64,000 nucleotides of DNA from NCBI GenBank assembly GCA_035946175.1, contig DASYZQ010000008.1, positions 1 to 64,000 of the forward strand. The letters run 5' to 3'. Source of the DNA: DASYZQ01 sp035946175 (GTDB taxonomy: Bacteria > Patescibacteriota > Saccharimonadia > Saccharimonadales > UBA4665). The notes under the pieces were generated by a model, which saw nothing but the letters and a program-made list of their open reading frames with translations, ran no database searches and was not told where the DNA came from. Below are positions 53,736 through 61,920 of the stretch, one piece after another. Position 1 is the first letter of the stretch; the number at the start of each line of letters is the position of its first letter. The position numbers and the translations under genes are program-made.

Positions 53736-54458
53736 TCAACCTGCGGAGTCAGACCCAGTATCTAGTTCAGGCCGTGCATTGCTAGCCGATAGACGCTTCT
53801 TGAAGAGTTCAGACATGGTCCGCCAAGCATCGACCACCGATAATTTTACCTCCCCAACTCGTTGTCGGTAGACAATAGGTACTTCTGCACAACGAAAGCC
53901 TTTCAGAAAAGCCTCTACCTTTATCTCTTGGGAGAAGGGCATACCATTGTGCTTGACTTCAAGGTGCTGCCATACTGTTCGTCTGAATATCCACATGCCT
54001 GATTGAGAATCTCTAAACGGTGTGCGAAATAGTATACGCATTGTCAGACTCAGCACGTAGTTCCCGAATATATGCGTCGGCTGCATGGCGCGGGGGTAGA
54101 GCTTGCTCAGACGATTAGTGGTTATGAAATCCAGATCCTCAGCATGCAGCTTAGCCAAAATTTCGGGCAATGCATCAAACGGATATGTCGTGTCCGCGTC
54201 ACCTGTAGCAATAATGTCACCCTGAGCATTTTCAAAACCTGCCTTATATGCATTCCCGTAGCCTCGCTTTGGTTGATAGACAACTCGTGCTCCGTGGGCA
54301 CGAGCAATTTTGGCTGTAAGATCTGATGAAGCATTATCAACAACAAGCTTTTCAACTTCATAACCGGCCGTTCGTAGAGCTTCTATAGGTATACTGTCTA
54401 GAGTCGGGCCAATGCCATCTTCTTCGTTATATGCAGGGATGACAATAGTAATCTTCAT
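53736..54458 (-). CDS. GT2 family glycosyltransferase (DPM/DPG synthase-like)
   Basis: 240 residues. The GT2 core has IVIPAYNEEDGI, VVDNASSDLT near 42 and ATGDADTTYP near 88; no C-terminal membrane helices are visible, as in soluble dolichyl/polyprenyl-phosphate sugar synthases. It probably makes a polyprenyl-phosphate sugar for the membrane domain of the triple fusion; this is inference. Starts in an ATGA overlap with the DUF1616-like gene, and 7 bases precede the next GT4. Confidence 0.86.
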   Translation of the reverse strand: MKITIVIPAYNEEDGIGPTLDSIPIEALRTAGYEVEKLVVDNASSDLTAKIARAHGARVVYQPKRGYGNAYKAGFENAQGDIIATGDADTTYPFDALPEILAKLHAEDLDFITTNRLSKLYPRAMQPTHIFGNYVLSLTMRILFRTPFRDSQSGMWIFRRTVWQHLEVKHNGMPFSQEIKVEAFLKGFRCAEVPIVYRQRVGEVKLSVVDAWRTMSELFKKRLSASNARPELDTGSDSAG

Positions 54459-54934
54459 TTCTCTACATCCACCCAGAAATGAATAGCTTCTGGCATATCA
54501 ATTAATTGCACGTTCAGTTCACTACGGCCGGTGGTCACCGGTACCGTGATAGTATCCCTTAGACTGACTGTTTTACCATTTGGTAGTGCCACTTGGTGCT
54601 GGCCCAGTTCTGTTCCGCTACCTTGAGCATCTACAAAAGTGGTGCGGTAGGTATATACCATATCCTTTGCTTCAAGATTGTTGATAGTGAAGCCGACCGA
54701 AAGTGACTGTCCGGCCTTGGTGACAAGAGGCAGAGTAGTAGGGTCGGTGAAGTACAGTTCGGTTAAACGTTCAGGCTGGTGTGTCGTTGCGTTTACAAAT
54801 GTTTGAGTATTTCTGGCCCAATTGAGAAAAACGGCTATACCGATAAATAAAAAGATAGCTACTAACGCGTAGAGAATTTTAGCCATAGTATGGTTATCCC
54901 GAATAGCCATTTTTGCCTTCTGGTTACTACCCAT
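54455..54934 (-). CDS. DUF1616-like membrane-anchored protein
   Basis: 159 residues: one hydrophobic helix (about 22-42) and an exported beta-rich domain containing ERLTELYF and FTINNLEAKDMVYTYR, the pattern of the DUF1616 domain found beside archaeal and bacterial surface-glycan genes. Function unestablished; a sugar- or protein-binding immunoglobulin-like domain is plausible. It is the first gene of the minus-strand operon that ends at 46147. No ribosome-binding site is obvious before the ATG; a second ATG (MAKIL) at 54886 is an alternative. Confidence 0.65.
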   Translation of the reverse strand: MGSNQKAKMAIRDNHTMAKILYALVAIFLFIGIAVFLNWARNTQTFVNATTHQPERLTELYFTDPTTLPLVTKAGQSLSVGFTINNLEAKDMVYTYRTTFVDAQGSGTELGQHQVALPNGKTVSLRDTITVPVTTGRSELNVQLIDMPEAIHFWVDVEK

Positions 54935-55092
54935 GGTTACGCAACGACACCAGCTAACAAGTTCACTGGTTATGTCTGATATACAATACTATAAATGCAC
55001 ATAAACGGCAAACGAATGTTGTTATGATGCATTCCGTTACGATATTCTGCTTTTTTGTAAGGCTTTGTAAGGTGAGGTGATCTCTTGGCGCA

Positions 55093-55785
55093 TTACACTT
55101 TCATAAAATGAAAAAACTGCCCCCGGCCAGTGTTTGGCAGTGCCGAACTGGGCAGGTATGCAACTGTGGCTGCCGCATAGGCTGCTCCAGCAGTCCAGGA
55201 CCAACTATTGTTAAACGTACCAGTCGATGAAGCAATTTGGTAGCCAACATCCATATCCGCGGTTATCGAGCTGGTATCCTGCCTGGTGTAGCCGGCTGGA
55301 GATGTAATGGTCTCGCTCGTACCGCCACCGATAGCTACACCAGTAATAATCAGATCGGCTGGGCGGGTAGTAGATGCAGATAGTGCACAGACAGAAGACG
55401 TATTGGTAGTAGTCGAGGAGTTGGTACCGGCCCGATCAACCACAAAACCCGAGCTTGGCAGACCAGAGAACTCCATTGTAATCATACCGTTGTTATTGAT
55501 ACTGGCGCTCCAATTAAGGGTCAGGTGGGCCGTGCTCCCGTACGCATTTAAGACCTGGGTGTGGGCAATATAGATGCCCGGGCCTGAAGCAAATGCGGAA
55601 GCGTCGGTCACCCAGCTGTTGCCCGCGGGATCGGTTATAGACGTAAGGGTACCGGCCCCACCTGACTTGATGACAGCGATGAGCATATTACCTACGCTGG
55701 GCCTGGTATTAATTGGTACTATAGTAGTTGTTCCACCCGAGCTGCCAGTCCACGTATTTGTTGTCTGGGTTACGTAGCTAATCAC
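55093..55785 (-). CDS. Beta-rich surface protein paired with the tailspike-like gene
   Basis: 230 residues, very rich in Ser, Thr, Gly and Ala, low in charge, with no signal peptide. Regular GNS-W and ITSPAGYT-type repeats suggest a beta-sandwich or phage-structural fold like those in tail or adhesin proteins (NML-IAVIKSGG, LTLNWSASI). It starts at GTG 3 bases after the stop of the tailspike-like gene, so the two form one unit. No family name is secure. Its C-terminus (GQFFHFMKV) is short and non-hydrophobic. Confidence 0.6.
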   Translation of the reverse strand: MISYVTQTTNTWTGSSGGTTTIVPINTRPSVGNMLIAVIKSGGAGTLTSITDPAGNSWVTDASAFASGPGIYIAHTQVLNAYGSTAHLTLNWSASINNNGMITMEFSGLPSSGFVVDRAGTNSSTTTNTSSVCALSASTTRPADLIITGVAIGGGTSETITSPAGYTRQDTSSITADMDVGYQIASSTGTFNNSWSWTAGAAYAAATVAYLPSSALPNTGRGQFFHFMKV

Positions 55786-55788
55786 GTT

Positions 55789-57738
55789 TTAGTACCCTGT
55801 CGCATCCAATGCCAACAGTACCCAGACCGCCTTGGCGGCGTTGTACTGAAAACCGAAGGTGGTTGTTAAATTAGCCGGCTGGGCACCGGTCGGTAAGGTG
55901 CAAATACCGCTGGATATGTAGGCCATATTCCAGCTCGGCGCAAAACCAGTCGTACCGCTGACAATGCGAAGTATCAGCGTCTGGCCATCAATCGGAGTAC
56001 CTGTCGGAGCAGCCACGGTAAAGTTAGCACTAGGGCCTGAAATTATAGCTATATCTGTCGTATCACCGTTCGGGGTGTAGATGTTAACAACAGCGGTTAG
56101 AGTAGTAGAACGGACTGCTCGCATATTTTGCCAGCCCCCATTAATCCGAGCATACAGACGGGTATCAGTTGTATCGAGCGCCAGCGTACCGTTCAGCGGC
56201 GTGTGGGCAAATGAGCTATCGCTAACTGCACCAGCAATTTGGCGTAAAGGTTGGCTACCGGAAAAAGCCGGCAGCGTTCCGGTGTATTGGGTGCCGATGC
56301 TACCGACGCAGTTCTCGAAGGTAACGTCTCCAGCGCCACCGCTGAAAAAGACATGTGCACTACCTGGAACGGTATTATAGTGGCCCCTTACATTACGTAC
56401 CACGGTGTCCACATCGGTATAGACGTTAACCCCAATCCAGACAGTGTTTATTGAACCGTTGGCTATATGCACATTCTCCAGCACCGAGGCTGAGGTCGCC
56501 GCCCAGTGAATAAGTGTCTGGTTCGTCGAGAACCCGGTACCGAAAGCTCCGGCATATACATACAACCCGTCAACCAGAATCTGAAAGGTTCCGGCGTTAA
56601 CCTTAAAGAACGGGCCACCAAGTATAGAGTGTGTCTCCATCTTGCAGTCAACGAAATACAGACCATTCGGGTTATTCGTATTATTGATCCCCTGGGATAT
56701 CCATATGGCACCGACAGTGAAGCCTTCGAAGCGGCATGATTTGAAATGTATTTGGTTGACTGAATCAGAGCTAAAACCGAAGCCCGCACCAGCGGCGCTG
56801 TTTCGTAGTTGCACGTTCGGTGTGGTAGTGCCTATGCCTCCGCCGCAACTCTCGATGACAATATTATCAAAACGTGAGTCCCAGAACTCGGCAGTATCGA
56901 TACAAACATCAAGGTTCCCGTTTATATACACATCCTGAAAGGTCAGGTTATCGCAGTAATAGAGCTGCAAGATTAAGCCGGTCGTATTGTTACCCAGCAG
57001 CCCTAGCTCTCTGATACCGCAGTACTTGACGTGCGTAGCGCCGCTAATATCCGAGGAAGAACCCGACATGCTCAGCATGATACCGTTGCCATTCTTTTTG
57101 AGCACGCTCGCTTTGCGATCTGCCCCAACCAAAAGAGTATTTGCACCCGTAATGCTTAGAGCCGGGGCAGAGGTAGGCGTAACCAGGTACGTTCCGGCCG
57201 GAAAGTAGACGACACCACCACCGGCAGTCTGAACGACATTGATTGCCGATTGTATGGAGGCGGTATCATCAGTCGAGCCATCACCCTTGGCACCATAGTC
57301 TTTGACGTTGAAGACGAGATCTCCTTTATGAACCGCGTTCGTATCAGCCAAAGTGCCCCAGCTGGCAGCACTGCTGGCGGTCGCTACTAAAGCCTGACCG
57401 GATGAAGGTATCCCACTCACGCTAATGCCATTGAGCTTGGTTACTGTGGGGTTGGGATAGCTGCCGGATAGGTCGCCACCAGCTGCCTGATTGCCAGCCA
57501 TGACCGTACCGGCCGCGGTGCCTACGTTTTGGGTAGCAGCCGTACCCAGTCCTAAGTTGCTTCTCGCACTACTGACACTACCGATGTCGCTAAGATTGTT
57601 GCTGGCAATAAGCGCACCGACTTCAGTAAGAGCGGTACTACTAAGTGTGCCGTCGGCATTATGGGACACGCTGAGATAATCATTGAGGATGTTACCCCAG
57701 ACATTGTCATCCGAGCCGGGGAGGGGAAGTCGCGACAT
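55789..57738 (-). CDS. Tailspike-like pectate-lyase-type beta-helix protein
   Basis: 649 residues. The N-terminal 115 residues resemble phage tail-fibre/tailspike starts: LPLPGSDDNVWGNILNDY, then NNLSDIGSVSSARSNLGLG and GGDLSGSYPNPTVTKLNG. At about 143 begins a pectate_lyase_3 domain, VKDYGAKGDGSTDDTASIQS, then a run of about 12 right-handed beta-helix coils. The C-terminal 130 residues look like a trimerising or receptor-binding tip. No signal peptide. AAGGAAAA lies 7 bases before the ATG. No head, portal, terminase or sheath gene is adjacent, so this may be a cell-encoded adhesin or polysaccharide-degrading fibre, or a phage remnant. Confidence 0.72.
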   Translation of the reverse strand: MSRLPLPGSDDNVWGNILNDYLSVSHNADGTLSSTALTEVGALIASNNLSDIGSVSSARSNLGLGTAATQNVGTAAGTVMAGNQAAGGDLSGSYPNPTVTKLNGISVSGIPSSGQALVATASSAASWGTLADTNAVHKGDLVFNVKDYGAKGDGSTDDTASIQSAINVVQTAGGGVVYFPAGTYLVTPTSAPALSITGANTLLVGADRKASVLKKNGNGIMLSMSGSSSDISGATHVKYCGIRELGLLGNNTTGLILQLYYCDNLTFQDVYINGNLDVCIDTAEFWDSRFDNIVIESCGGGIGTTTPNVQLRNSAAGAGFGFSSDSVNQIHFKSCRFEGFTVGAIWISQGINNTNNPNGLYFVDCKMETHSILGGPFFKVNAGTFQILVDGLYVYAGAFGTGFSTNQTLIHWAATSASVLENVHIANGSINTVWIGVNVYTDVDTVVRNVRGHYNTVPGSAHVFFSGGAGDVTFENCVGSIGTQYTGTLPAFSGSQPLRQIAGAVSDSSFAHTPLNGTLALDTTDTRLYARINGGWQNMRAVRSTTLTAVVNIYTPNGDTTDIAIISGPSANFTVAAPTGTPIDGQTLILRIVSGTTGFAPSWNMAYISSGICTLPTGAQPANLTTTFGFQYNAAKAVWVLLALDATGY

Positions 57739-57902
57739 GCAGATTTTCCTTATGTATCAGGAGCAATACACCTCATGAGTAAGGGTGGCAGCTATATGCA
57801 ACCTGCGCCTGACGCGCCCATGCTAACGCTGGTTCCCCCTAACTGCAAGCGGCAACAACCTCTGCAGACGTTGTATTTTTGTATGATATACCCCAAGCGA
57901 CG

Positions 57903-57908
57903 TATACT
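57903..57908 (+). promoter_or_regulatory. -10 box of a leaderless transcript (PPC protein)
   Basis: TATACT ends 9 bases before the ATG at 57918 with no ribosome-binding site; TTGTAT at 57879-57884 gives an 18-base spacer. A longer ORF from 57879 would include this promoter and is rejected. Confidence 0.5.
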
Positions 57909-57917
57909 GAAAGCTAT

Positions 57918-58340
57918 ATGCTACAACGTTTTGATGGTTTCAATTATTTCCTGCGCCTGGATAGCAGTGAGCGGCTTAGTGAGGCGCTGGAACAATTTGC
58001 CGCCGAAGCAAAACCTGCTGGCGGCTGGTTAAACGGTCTTGGTACGGCTTCCGAGGCTACGCTCGGTTTTTATGGTCTGGAAAACAAATCCTACCACTGG
58101 CAAATCATTTCACGCCCCATGGAAGTGGTCTCACTGACTGGCAACCTGGCGCTGGATGAGACAGGCAAGCCGGTATACCACCTACACGGTGTATTGGCAG
58201 GTGATGATTACCAAACTATTGGCGGCCATATTAAGGACCTCGTTGTCGGCGCCACGCTGGAGCTCTTTGTGCACCGGGCCTACCAGCCGCTGCAACGACA
58301 CTCAGATAAATCGCTCGGGCTGCAGACTTTAGCCCTCTAA
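57918..58340 (+). CDS. PPC/DUF296 domain protein
   Basis: 140 residues covering one complete PPC (plants and prokaryotes conserved) domain: FLRLDSSERL at the start, GGWLNGLGTASEATLGFY near 32 and YHLHGVLAGDDYQTIGGHI near 88-106, the most conserved part. Bacterial members form trimers and bind metals or small ligands; most are uncharacterised, and no DNA-binding AT-hook is present. Followed 11 bases later by a small membrane-protein gene. Confidence 0.85.
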   Translation: MLQRFDGFNYFLRLDSSERLSEALEQFAAEAKPAGGWLNGLGTASEATLGFYGLENKSYHWQIISRPMEVVSLTGNLALDETGKPVYHLHGVLAGDDYQTIGGHIKDLVVGATLELFVHRAYQPLQRHSDKSLGLQTLAL

Positions 58341-58351
58341 GAAAGCCAGCT

Positions 58352-58792
58352 ATGCCTACCGCACACGATCTCCGCCCGCTCCTCGACGTCCAGCAAAATC
58401 AGCTCAATCTGGTATTCAGCGACAGTGATGCCATTGACAGTAAGGCATTGGCAGTACTCGGTGCCAACGTCGCTATCCTGTTGTTCATTGATCAAGCCGC
58501 ACCGCATCTGGTGCTCTGGAAGTTCCTGACGCTTTATGGGCCGTTTATGTTGTCACTGGTCATGGACGTTATGTCGGTCTGGCCAAGGCAGTACAAAAGT
58601 GCCGCCCCAGACCTCAAAAAATCACCTGATTATTTGACTATGGACACCGGGCCCCTGATACTCCAGATACTCTCTAATACGCAAGCCGCTATAGAGCATA
58701 ACGCCCGTTTGAACAAGAAACGACTGCAGGCCTGTATCGTCTCAATCCTACTGACCAGCTTGGGTTTTATCGGGGTATTGCTTATACTATAA
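58352..58792 (+). CDS. Small membrane protein, SLATT/DUF5706-like pattern
   Basis: 146 residues with two or three hydrophobic helices (near 38-55, 62-78 and 125-146) and a polar helix between. The opening FSDSDAIDSKALAVLGANVA and the closing NKKRLQACIVSIL resemble the AD-x-KA and K-rich motifs of small DUF5706/Pycsar-type effector membrane proteins. No cyclase gene is adjacent, so there is no support for a defence pair; the similarity is weak. Followed within 2 bases by a tiny leaderless ORF. Confidence 0.55.
   Translation: MPTAHDLRPLLDVQQNQLNLVFSDSDAIDSKALAVLGANVAILLFIDQAAPHLVLWKFLTLYGPFMLSLVMDVMSVWPRQYKSAAPDLKKSPDYLTMDTGPLILQILSNTQAAIEHNARLNKKRLQACIVSILLTSLGFIGVLLIL
58783..58788 (+). promoter_or_regulatory. 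-10 box of a 43-residue leaderless ORF
   Basis: TATACT ends 6 bases before the ATG at 58795, inside the end of the preceding gene; again no ribosome-binding site. Confidence 0.4.
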
Positions 58793-58794
58793 GT

Positions 58795-58926
58795 ATGAGT
58801 AAAATCATAGCCAACAGCAAACCAGCCAGGAAGGCGAGCTCCACATCGCCTCAGACCGGCAAGCCACGTATGCTCAAGCTACCTAAGCCAGATACTAATC
58901 TGCTAACCATCACTAAGGGGCTGTAG
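58795..58926 (+). CDS. 43-residue basic small protein
   Basis: A short ORF (43 codons) that begins 2 bases after the previous stop and 6 bases after a TATACT box. The peptide is basic, Pro- and Lys-rich (SKPARKASSTSPQTGKPRM, then LKLPKPDTNLLTITKG), probably disordered. Length alone cannot prove coding; the placement right behind a -10 box and next to a strong gene end is the main support. No homology known. Confidence 0.4.
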   Translation: MSKIIANSKPARKASSTSPQTGKPRMLKLPKPDTNLLTITKGL

Positions 58927-58960
58927 ACCTTCACGTATCCATTCGCACAGAGGGTTATAG

Positions 58961-59752
58961 CTAATCAATAGCTTCTAGCCCTGTGGGGCTTAGTACGAAT
59001 GTAGACATTGGGCTTACCTTGGCCAGAGCATCTCTGAGTACCATCTGAGTGGCGTCAGCCATCGCAACAAAACCGACGGCCAATTTCTTATAGTCTGGGT
59101 GGGAGTATATTGAATTCAATGTAGCGCCAAGCGAATTGTAGAATATATCCGCAGGATCCTCCCTACGGAATAGATGGTGCCCGGTAGAGACAACGAATGA
59201 GGTACGATCTACTCCACTCCCCTCCAATTCGAAAACACTGGGTGCAGCTTCAATTGCTGTGTCCGCAATAACACGTTGGAGCTCGCCAGGCTGGTGGCCT
59301 TCACCCAGCACTGACGCGCGTTCAGTAATCATATTGCCGTAATTATGATATGTATTTTCCAGGCCGAACTGCTCTAGGAACAGGGCACCCACAGGGCTAG
59401 GAAATCTGTTTGCCACCATCCAACCGACGCGGCCTAAGTTGCCATCAAATTTACAATCCCCAGACGGATTCTTGCCATGCCCCGTCAAATATAACTGCTT
59501 CCGGGCATCTTTAATGCCCGCCGGAAGATTAGGTGATATCCCAGCAACGAAGTAAACAGCGCCTGCGCCAATGCCGCCACCGCCTTCCTGAAGCAAATAC
59601 TGTTGCCTGGCATAGTCTGGCGCGTCCTGACCGGGCAGGCGCCTATCCAGACACGTCATAACAGGGAGCCCGCCAATTCGATAGGGCCGCTGAGTTGAGA
59701 CTTGACGAGGAAGCCTTTCAGAGAGTTGTTCAATAAGTAAGGATTTTGACAT
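58961..59752 (-). CDS. Unrecognised family, CxDxR motif (paralogue of 60734 gene)
   Basis: 263 residues, cytosolic, alpha/beta in appearance. It has CLDRR (Cys34-Asp36-Arg38) after a beta-strand-like RIGGLPVMT, a glycine-rich GGGGIGAGAVYFVAGISP near 57-74, and HGKNPSGDC (His92, Cys100). The CxDxR and the His/Cys 58 residues later are reminiscent of the zinc site of beta-carbonic anhydrases (CxDxR...HxxC), but the His-Cys spacing is different and other carbonic anhydrase signatures are missing. A relative with the same order of motifs is at 60734. Function unknown. Confidence 0.55.
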   Translation of the reverse strand: MSKSLLIEQLSERLPRQVSTQRPYRIGGLPVMTCLDRRLPGQDAPDYARQQYLLQEGGGGIGAGAVYFVAGISPNLPAGIKDARKQLYLTGHGKNPSGDCKFDGNLGRVGWMVANRFPSPVGALFLEQFGLENTYHNYGNMITERASVLGEGHQPGELQRVIADTAIEAAPSVFELEGSGVDRTSFVVSTGHHLFRREDPADIFYNSLGATLNSIYSHPDYKKLAVGFVAMADATQMVLRDALAKVSPMSTFVLSPTGLEAID

Positions 59753-59826
59753 CCGTACAAAATATCATATGGTAGGAAAAAATGCCAGCCTTTTTGTTAT
59801 AGCTCGAGCATTCGGACGCAGTATCT

Positions 59827-59858
59827 AAAAATGCCGCCCGGATATGGACGGCATTTTT
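59827..59858. terminator. Bidirectional intrinsic terminator
   Basis: AAAAATGCCG and CGGCATTTTT form a perfect 10-bp stem with T-runs on both strands, 21 bases after the end of the aquaporin gene on the minus strand. On the plus strand nothing obvious needs it. Confidence 0.85.
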
Positions 59859-59879
59859 AAGTTTGTATGTATATTTTGC

Positions 59880-60524
59880 TTATTTCTTTTTCGCAGCGAC
59901 TTTCGTTTCGGCAGGCGCGAACAGGAGACCATACAGGTTAACCCCCAAAACCGCACCAAGTACTGGACCGAGCACGTAGGTACCCCAGCCCCACATACGA
60001 ACACCGAGAGCCACTGCCGGATTAAGAATGGCGGTGGTTGTAGCGGACGCTACCAAGATGCCGACCACCAGAGCGACACCGATGACTGAAGCTGCCTTAC
60101 TATCCTCAAGCTTGTTGTAGGCAACCGCACCCCAGGCCAGGCCAAGTACGGCCGTACCAACTGCTTCAGCGACCAGGACTTTCGCCGAGTAATGGCCTAC
60201 GTTTGACCATCCCTGGTTGACATAGTATTTGAACAACCAATAGGCAGCCCAACCGCCGAGCAACTGTGCCGCAACGTACATCACTGCTGGCATAGTTTTC
60301 ACACGCCTGGCCGTCCAGAGCGCCACCGTAACTGCTGGATTAAACTGAGCTCCAGAAACTGAGCGGAGCACCAGCATCATCGCCACAGCAACCACGCCAG
60401 CGACAACGGCTACGAAAAAGGGAAGACCAAGATTAGATTTACTTACCGAAAGATAACCGAGCGTCAAAACGCCGGTACCTAGAAATTCAGCCACCACCAT
60501 GGCGACTTTTTTGCGATCTAACAT
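59880..60524 (-). CDS. Aquaporin/MIP family channel
   Basis: 214 residues with six hydrophobic helices and both half-helix NPA motifs, FNPAVTVA near 62 and LNPAVALG near 167, so the pore is intact. The N-terminus is short and the C-terminus is lysine-rich (VAAKKK). Length is close to bacterial AqpZ rather than glycerol facilitators (about 280), and the second motif lacks the Asp of GlpF, so a water channel is more likely than a glycerol channel; the aromatic/Arg filter cannot be fixed by eye. GGAGG lies before the ATG; a 12-bp palindrome is 16 bases upstream of the start (60540-60551). A terminator follows. Confidence 0.88.
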   Translation of the reverse strand: MLDRKKVAMVVAEFLGTGVLTLGYLSVSKSNLGLPFFVAVVAGVVAVAMMLVLRSVSGAQFNPAVTVALWTARRVKTMPAVMYVAAQLLGGWAAYWLFKYYVNQGWSNVGHYSAKVLVAEAVGTAVLGLAWGAVAYNKLEDSKAASVIGVALVVGILVASATTTAILNPAVALGVRMWGWGTYVLGPVLGAVLGVNLYGLLFAPAETKVAAKKK

Positions 60525-60539
60525 ACGAACCCTCCGTAT

Positions 60540-60551
60540 TTAAGTACTTAA
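60540..60551. promoter_or_regulatory. 12-bp palindrome upstream of the aquaporin gene
   Basis: TTAAGTACTTAA is fully palindromic and lies in the 5' region of the aquaporin gene, close to its ribosome-binding site. It may be an operator, or simply a chance AT-rich palindrome. Confidence 0.3.
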
Positions 60552-60733
60552 TAGAAAGCGTAGCGTAAAGCATCACACTTGTAAAGCCCTTACGCTTATG
60601 GGCTGCCTGGGGTAGGCTTACCATGACCCCAGTCATTGACATAAGCGGCGAAATAGGCGTAGTATACGTACCGAAAAGAGCACTACATCGGCTTGCCTGA
60701 TTGAGTGAGGCACGGTTTAGTGGTTTTTATTTT

Positions 60734-61813
60734 ATGAGTGTTCAAAAATCTAACACCCCGCATATTTATGGTGGGAAGCCCTCTGTCCGGGGAGCCTATC
60801 TAAGTCCTGAATTCCTCGCTACTCGGGAGAGTTGCTGGTCGCCTATAGACGACAAATTAGTTTTTGTCGGTTGCGGTGACGATCGACCACCGACACCTGA
60901 GTCAGCCACCCCCCTACAGGGCGTCGCGGGAGTGCTGGACCCTCGCATAGGTTATGCCAGCGTCTACGGCGGTGTGGCCGGGGAAGCTAAAAACGTCCTT
61001 GTGGTCGGTGCTGCCCTCTATGGTCCTCAGTTTATTACCGATCTCGGCGGTTTTGACGGCATTATGGCGCAGCTCATTCGCCGCAGCCGGAACCCGCAGA
61101 GCCTGCATAGTGCCGTTGGCAACGAAGCTGACCAACGGCATCTTTGTATGCAAGGCAACAACCCCATCGGTTGTGCGTACTGTGGAGGGACCGGCCTCAC
61201 ATCAGCGTTGCTTACTGACTCCAAAGAGGAACTTATTCATGCTATAGCCTTCGAGGATCAAAAATATGTCTTCGGGAGTGATCAGGGTTTTGCCGAGCTG
61301 CTCCGTGGCCACCAGACGGTATTGGATCACGCCACGAATGGGAAGGGTAGCGCTTTTGCCTTCGGTCGCGACAGCTATGTAATCTATCTACAGCGGTACC
61401 CGGACAAGCTGCATTTGATGATGCTTGACGGCAGTCATGCGCCTGCTAAGCATTCCGGAGTTATTACCAATTTCTCCCTCTCTGAGATCGGCAGTGCTCA
61501 TAAAGCCCATGGGCAGGGATTAGATTTCTACCGTCTGGATGTCGCTGTTGTGACGGATAGTGTATTACAGGCCCTAGAAAGCCCCCTGCAGGATATTAAC
61601 CCCAGCTACAAATTGCCAGCGGAACTGCTGATGCGGGCCTTCCTGCTTGATGCCGTGCCAGTACGCGCCGTATTAGCCGCCAATGATAGCAATCCCGAAT
61701 TTCATGGTATTCACGATCCCCGTAATCTGCCCATCGGCGTGCGGGGTGATCAGTTCCAGGCCAGACAGATACTCGAACAGCGCCAAGCCAGCGGTTATTA
61801 CCTAAGCTCATAA
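60734..61813 (+). CDS. Unrecognised family, CxDxR motif (relative of 58961 gene)
   Basis: 359 residues, soluble, with VGCGDDR (Cys47-Asp49-Arg51), VYGGVAGEAKNVLVVGAALYG near 77-97, and a Cys-rich HLCMQGNNPIGCAYCGG near 136-152. The order CxDxR, glycine-rich AG-strand, then a His/Cys-containing NPxGC loop is the same as in the 263-residue protein at 58961. The last 130 residues are longer here and contain a DPRNLPIG stretch. No ribosome-binding site is seen before the ATG at 60734; a TTG at 60701 is the alternative. Possible metal enzyme; function unknown. Confidence 0.55.
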   Translation: MSVQKSNTPHIYGGKPSVRGAYLSPEFLATRESCWSPIDDKLVFVGCGDDRPPTPESATPLQGVAGVLDPRIGYASVYGGVAGEAKNVLVVGAALYGPQFITDLGGFDGIMAQLIRRSRNPQSLHSAVGNEADQRHLCMQGNNPIGCAYCGGTGLTSALLTDSKEELIHAIAFEDQKYVFGSDQGFAELLRGHQTVLDHATNGKGSAFAFGRDSYVIYLQRYPDKLHLMMLDGSHAPAKHSGVITNFSLSEIGSAHKAHGQGLDFYRLDVAVVTDSVLQALESPLQDINPSYKLPAELLMRAFLLDAVPVRAVLAANDSNPEFHGIHDPRNLPIGVRGDQFQARQILEQRQASGYYLSS

Positions 61814-61831
61814 TCCAAACCCCTCATGACG

Positions 61832-61858
61832 CATATCTCATAGATAGGGTGAGATATG
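61832..61858. promoter_or_regulatory. Inverted repeat in the intergenic region
   Basis: CATATCTCA and TGAGATATG form a perfect 9-bp inverted repeat with a 9-base loop, 62 bases before the next start codon. No U-run follows, so it is more likely an operator than a terminator. Confidence 0.4.
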
Positions 61859-61920
61859 TCGCTTACGGTGAGAGGGTAACTCCGTACACTCATAGGAACA
61901 GATAATGTAGGAGTTGCCCG

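Noticed and set aside
58352..58792. Pycsar/CBASS defence pair
   Set aside because: The membrane protein has a faint effector-like pattern, but no nucleotide cyclase gene is next to it.
60701..60733. TTG start for the 60734 gene
   Set aside because: Adds 11 residues that look non-coding and has no ribosome-binding site; kept only as an alternative.
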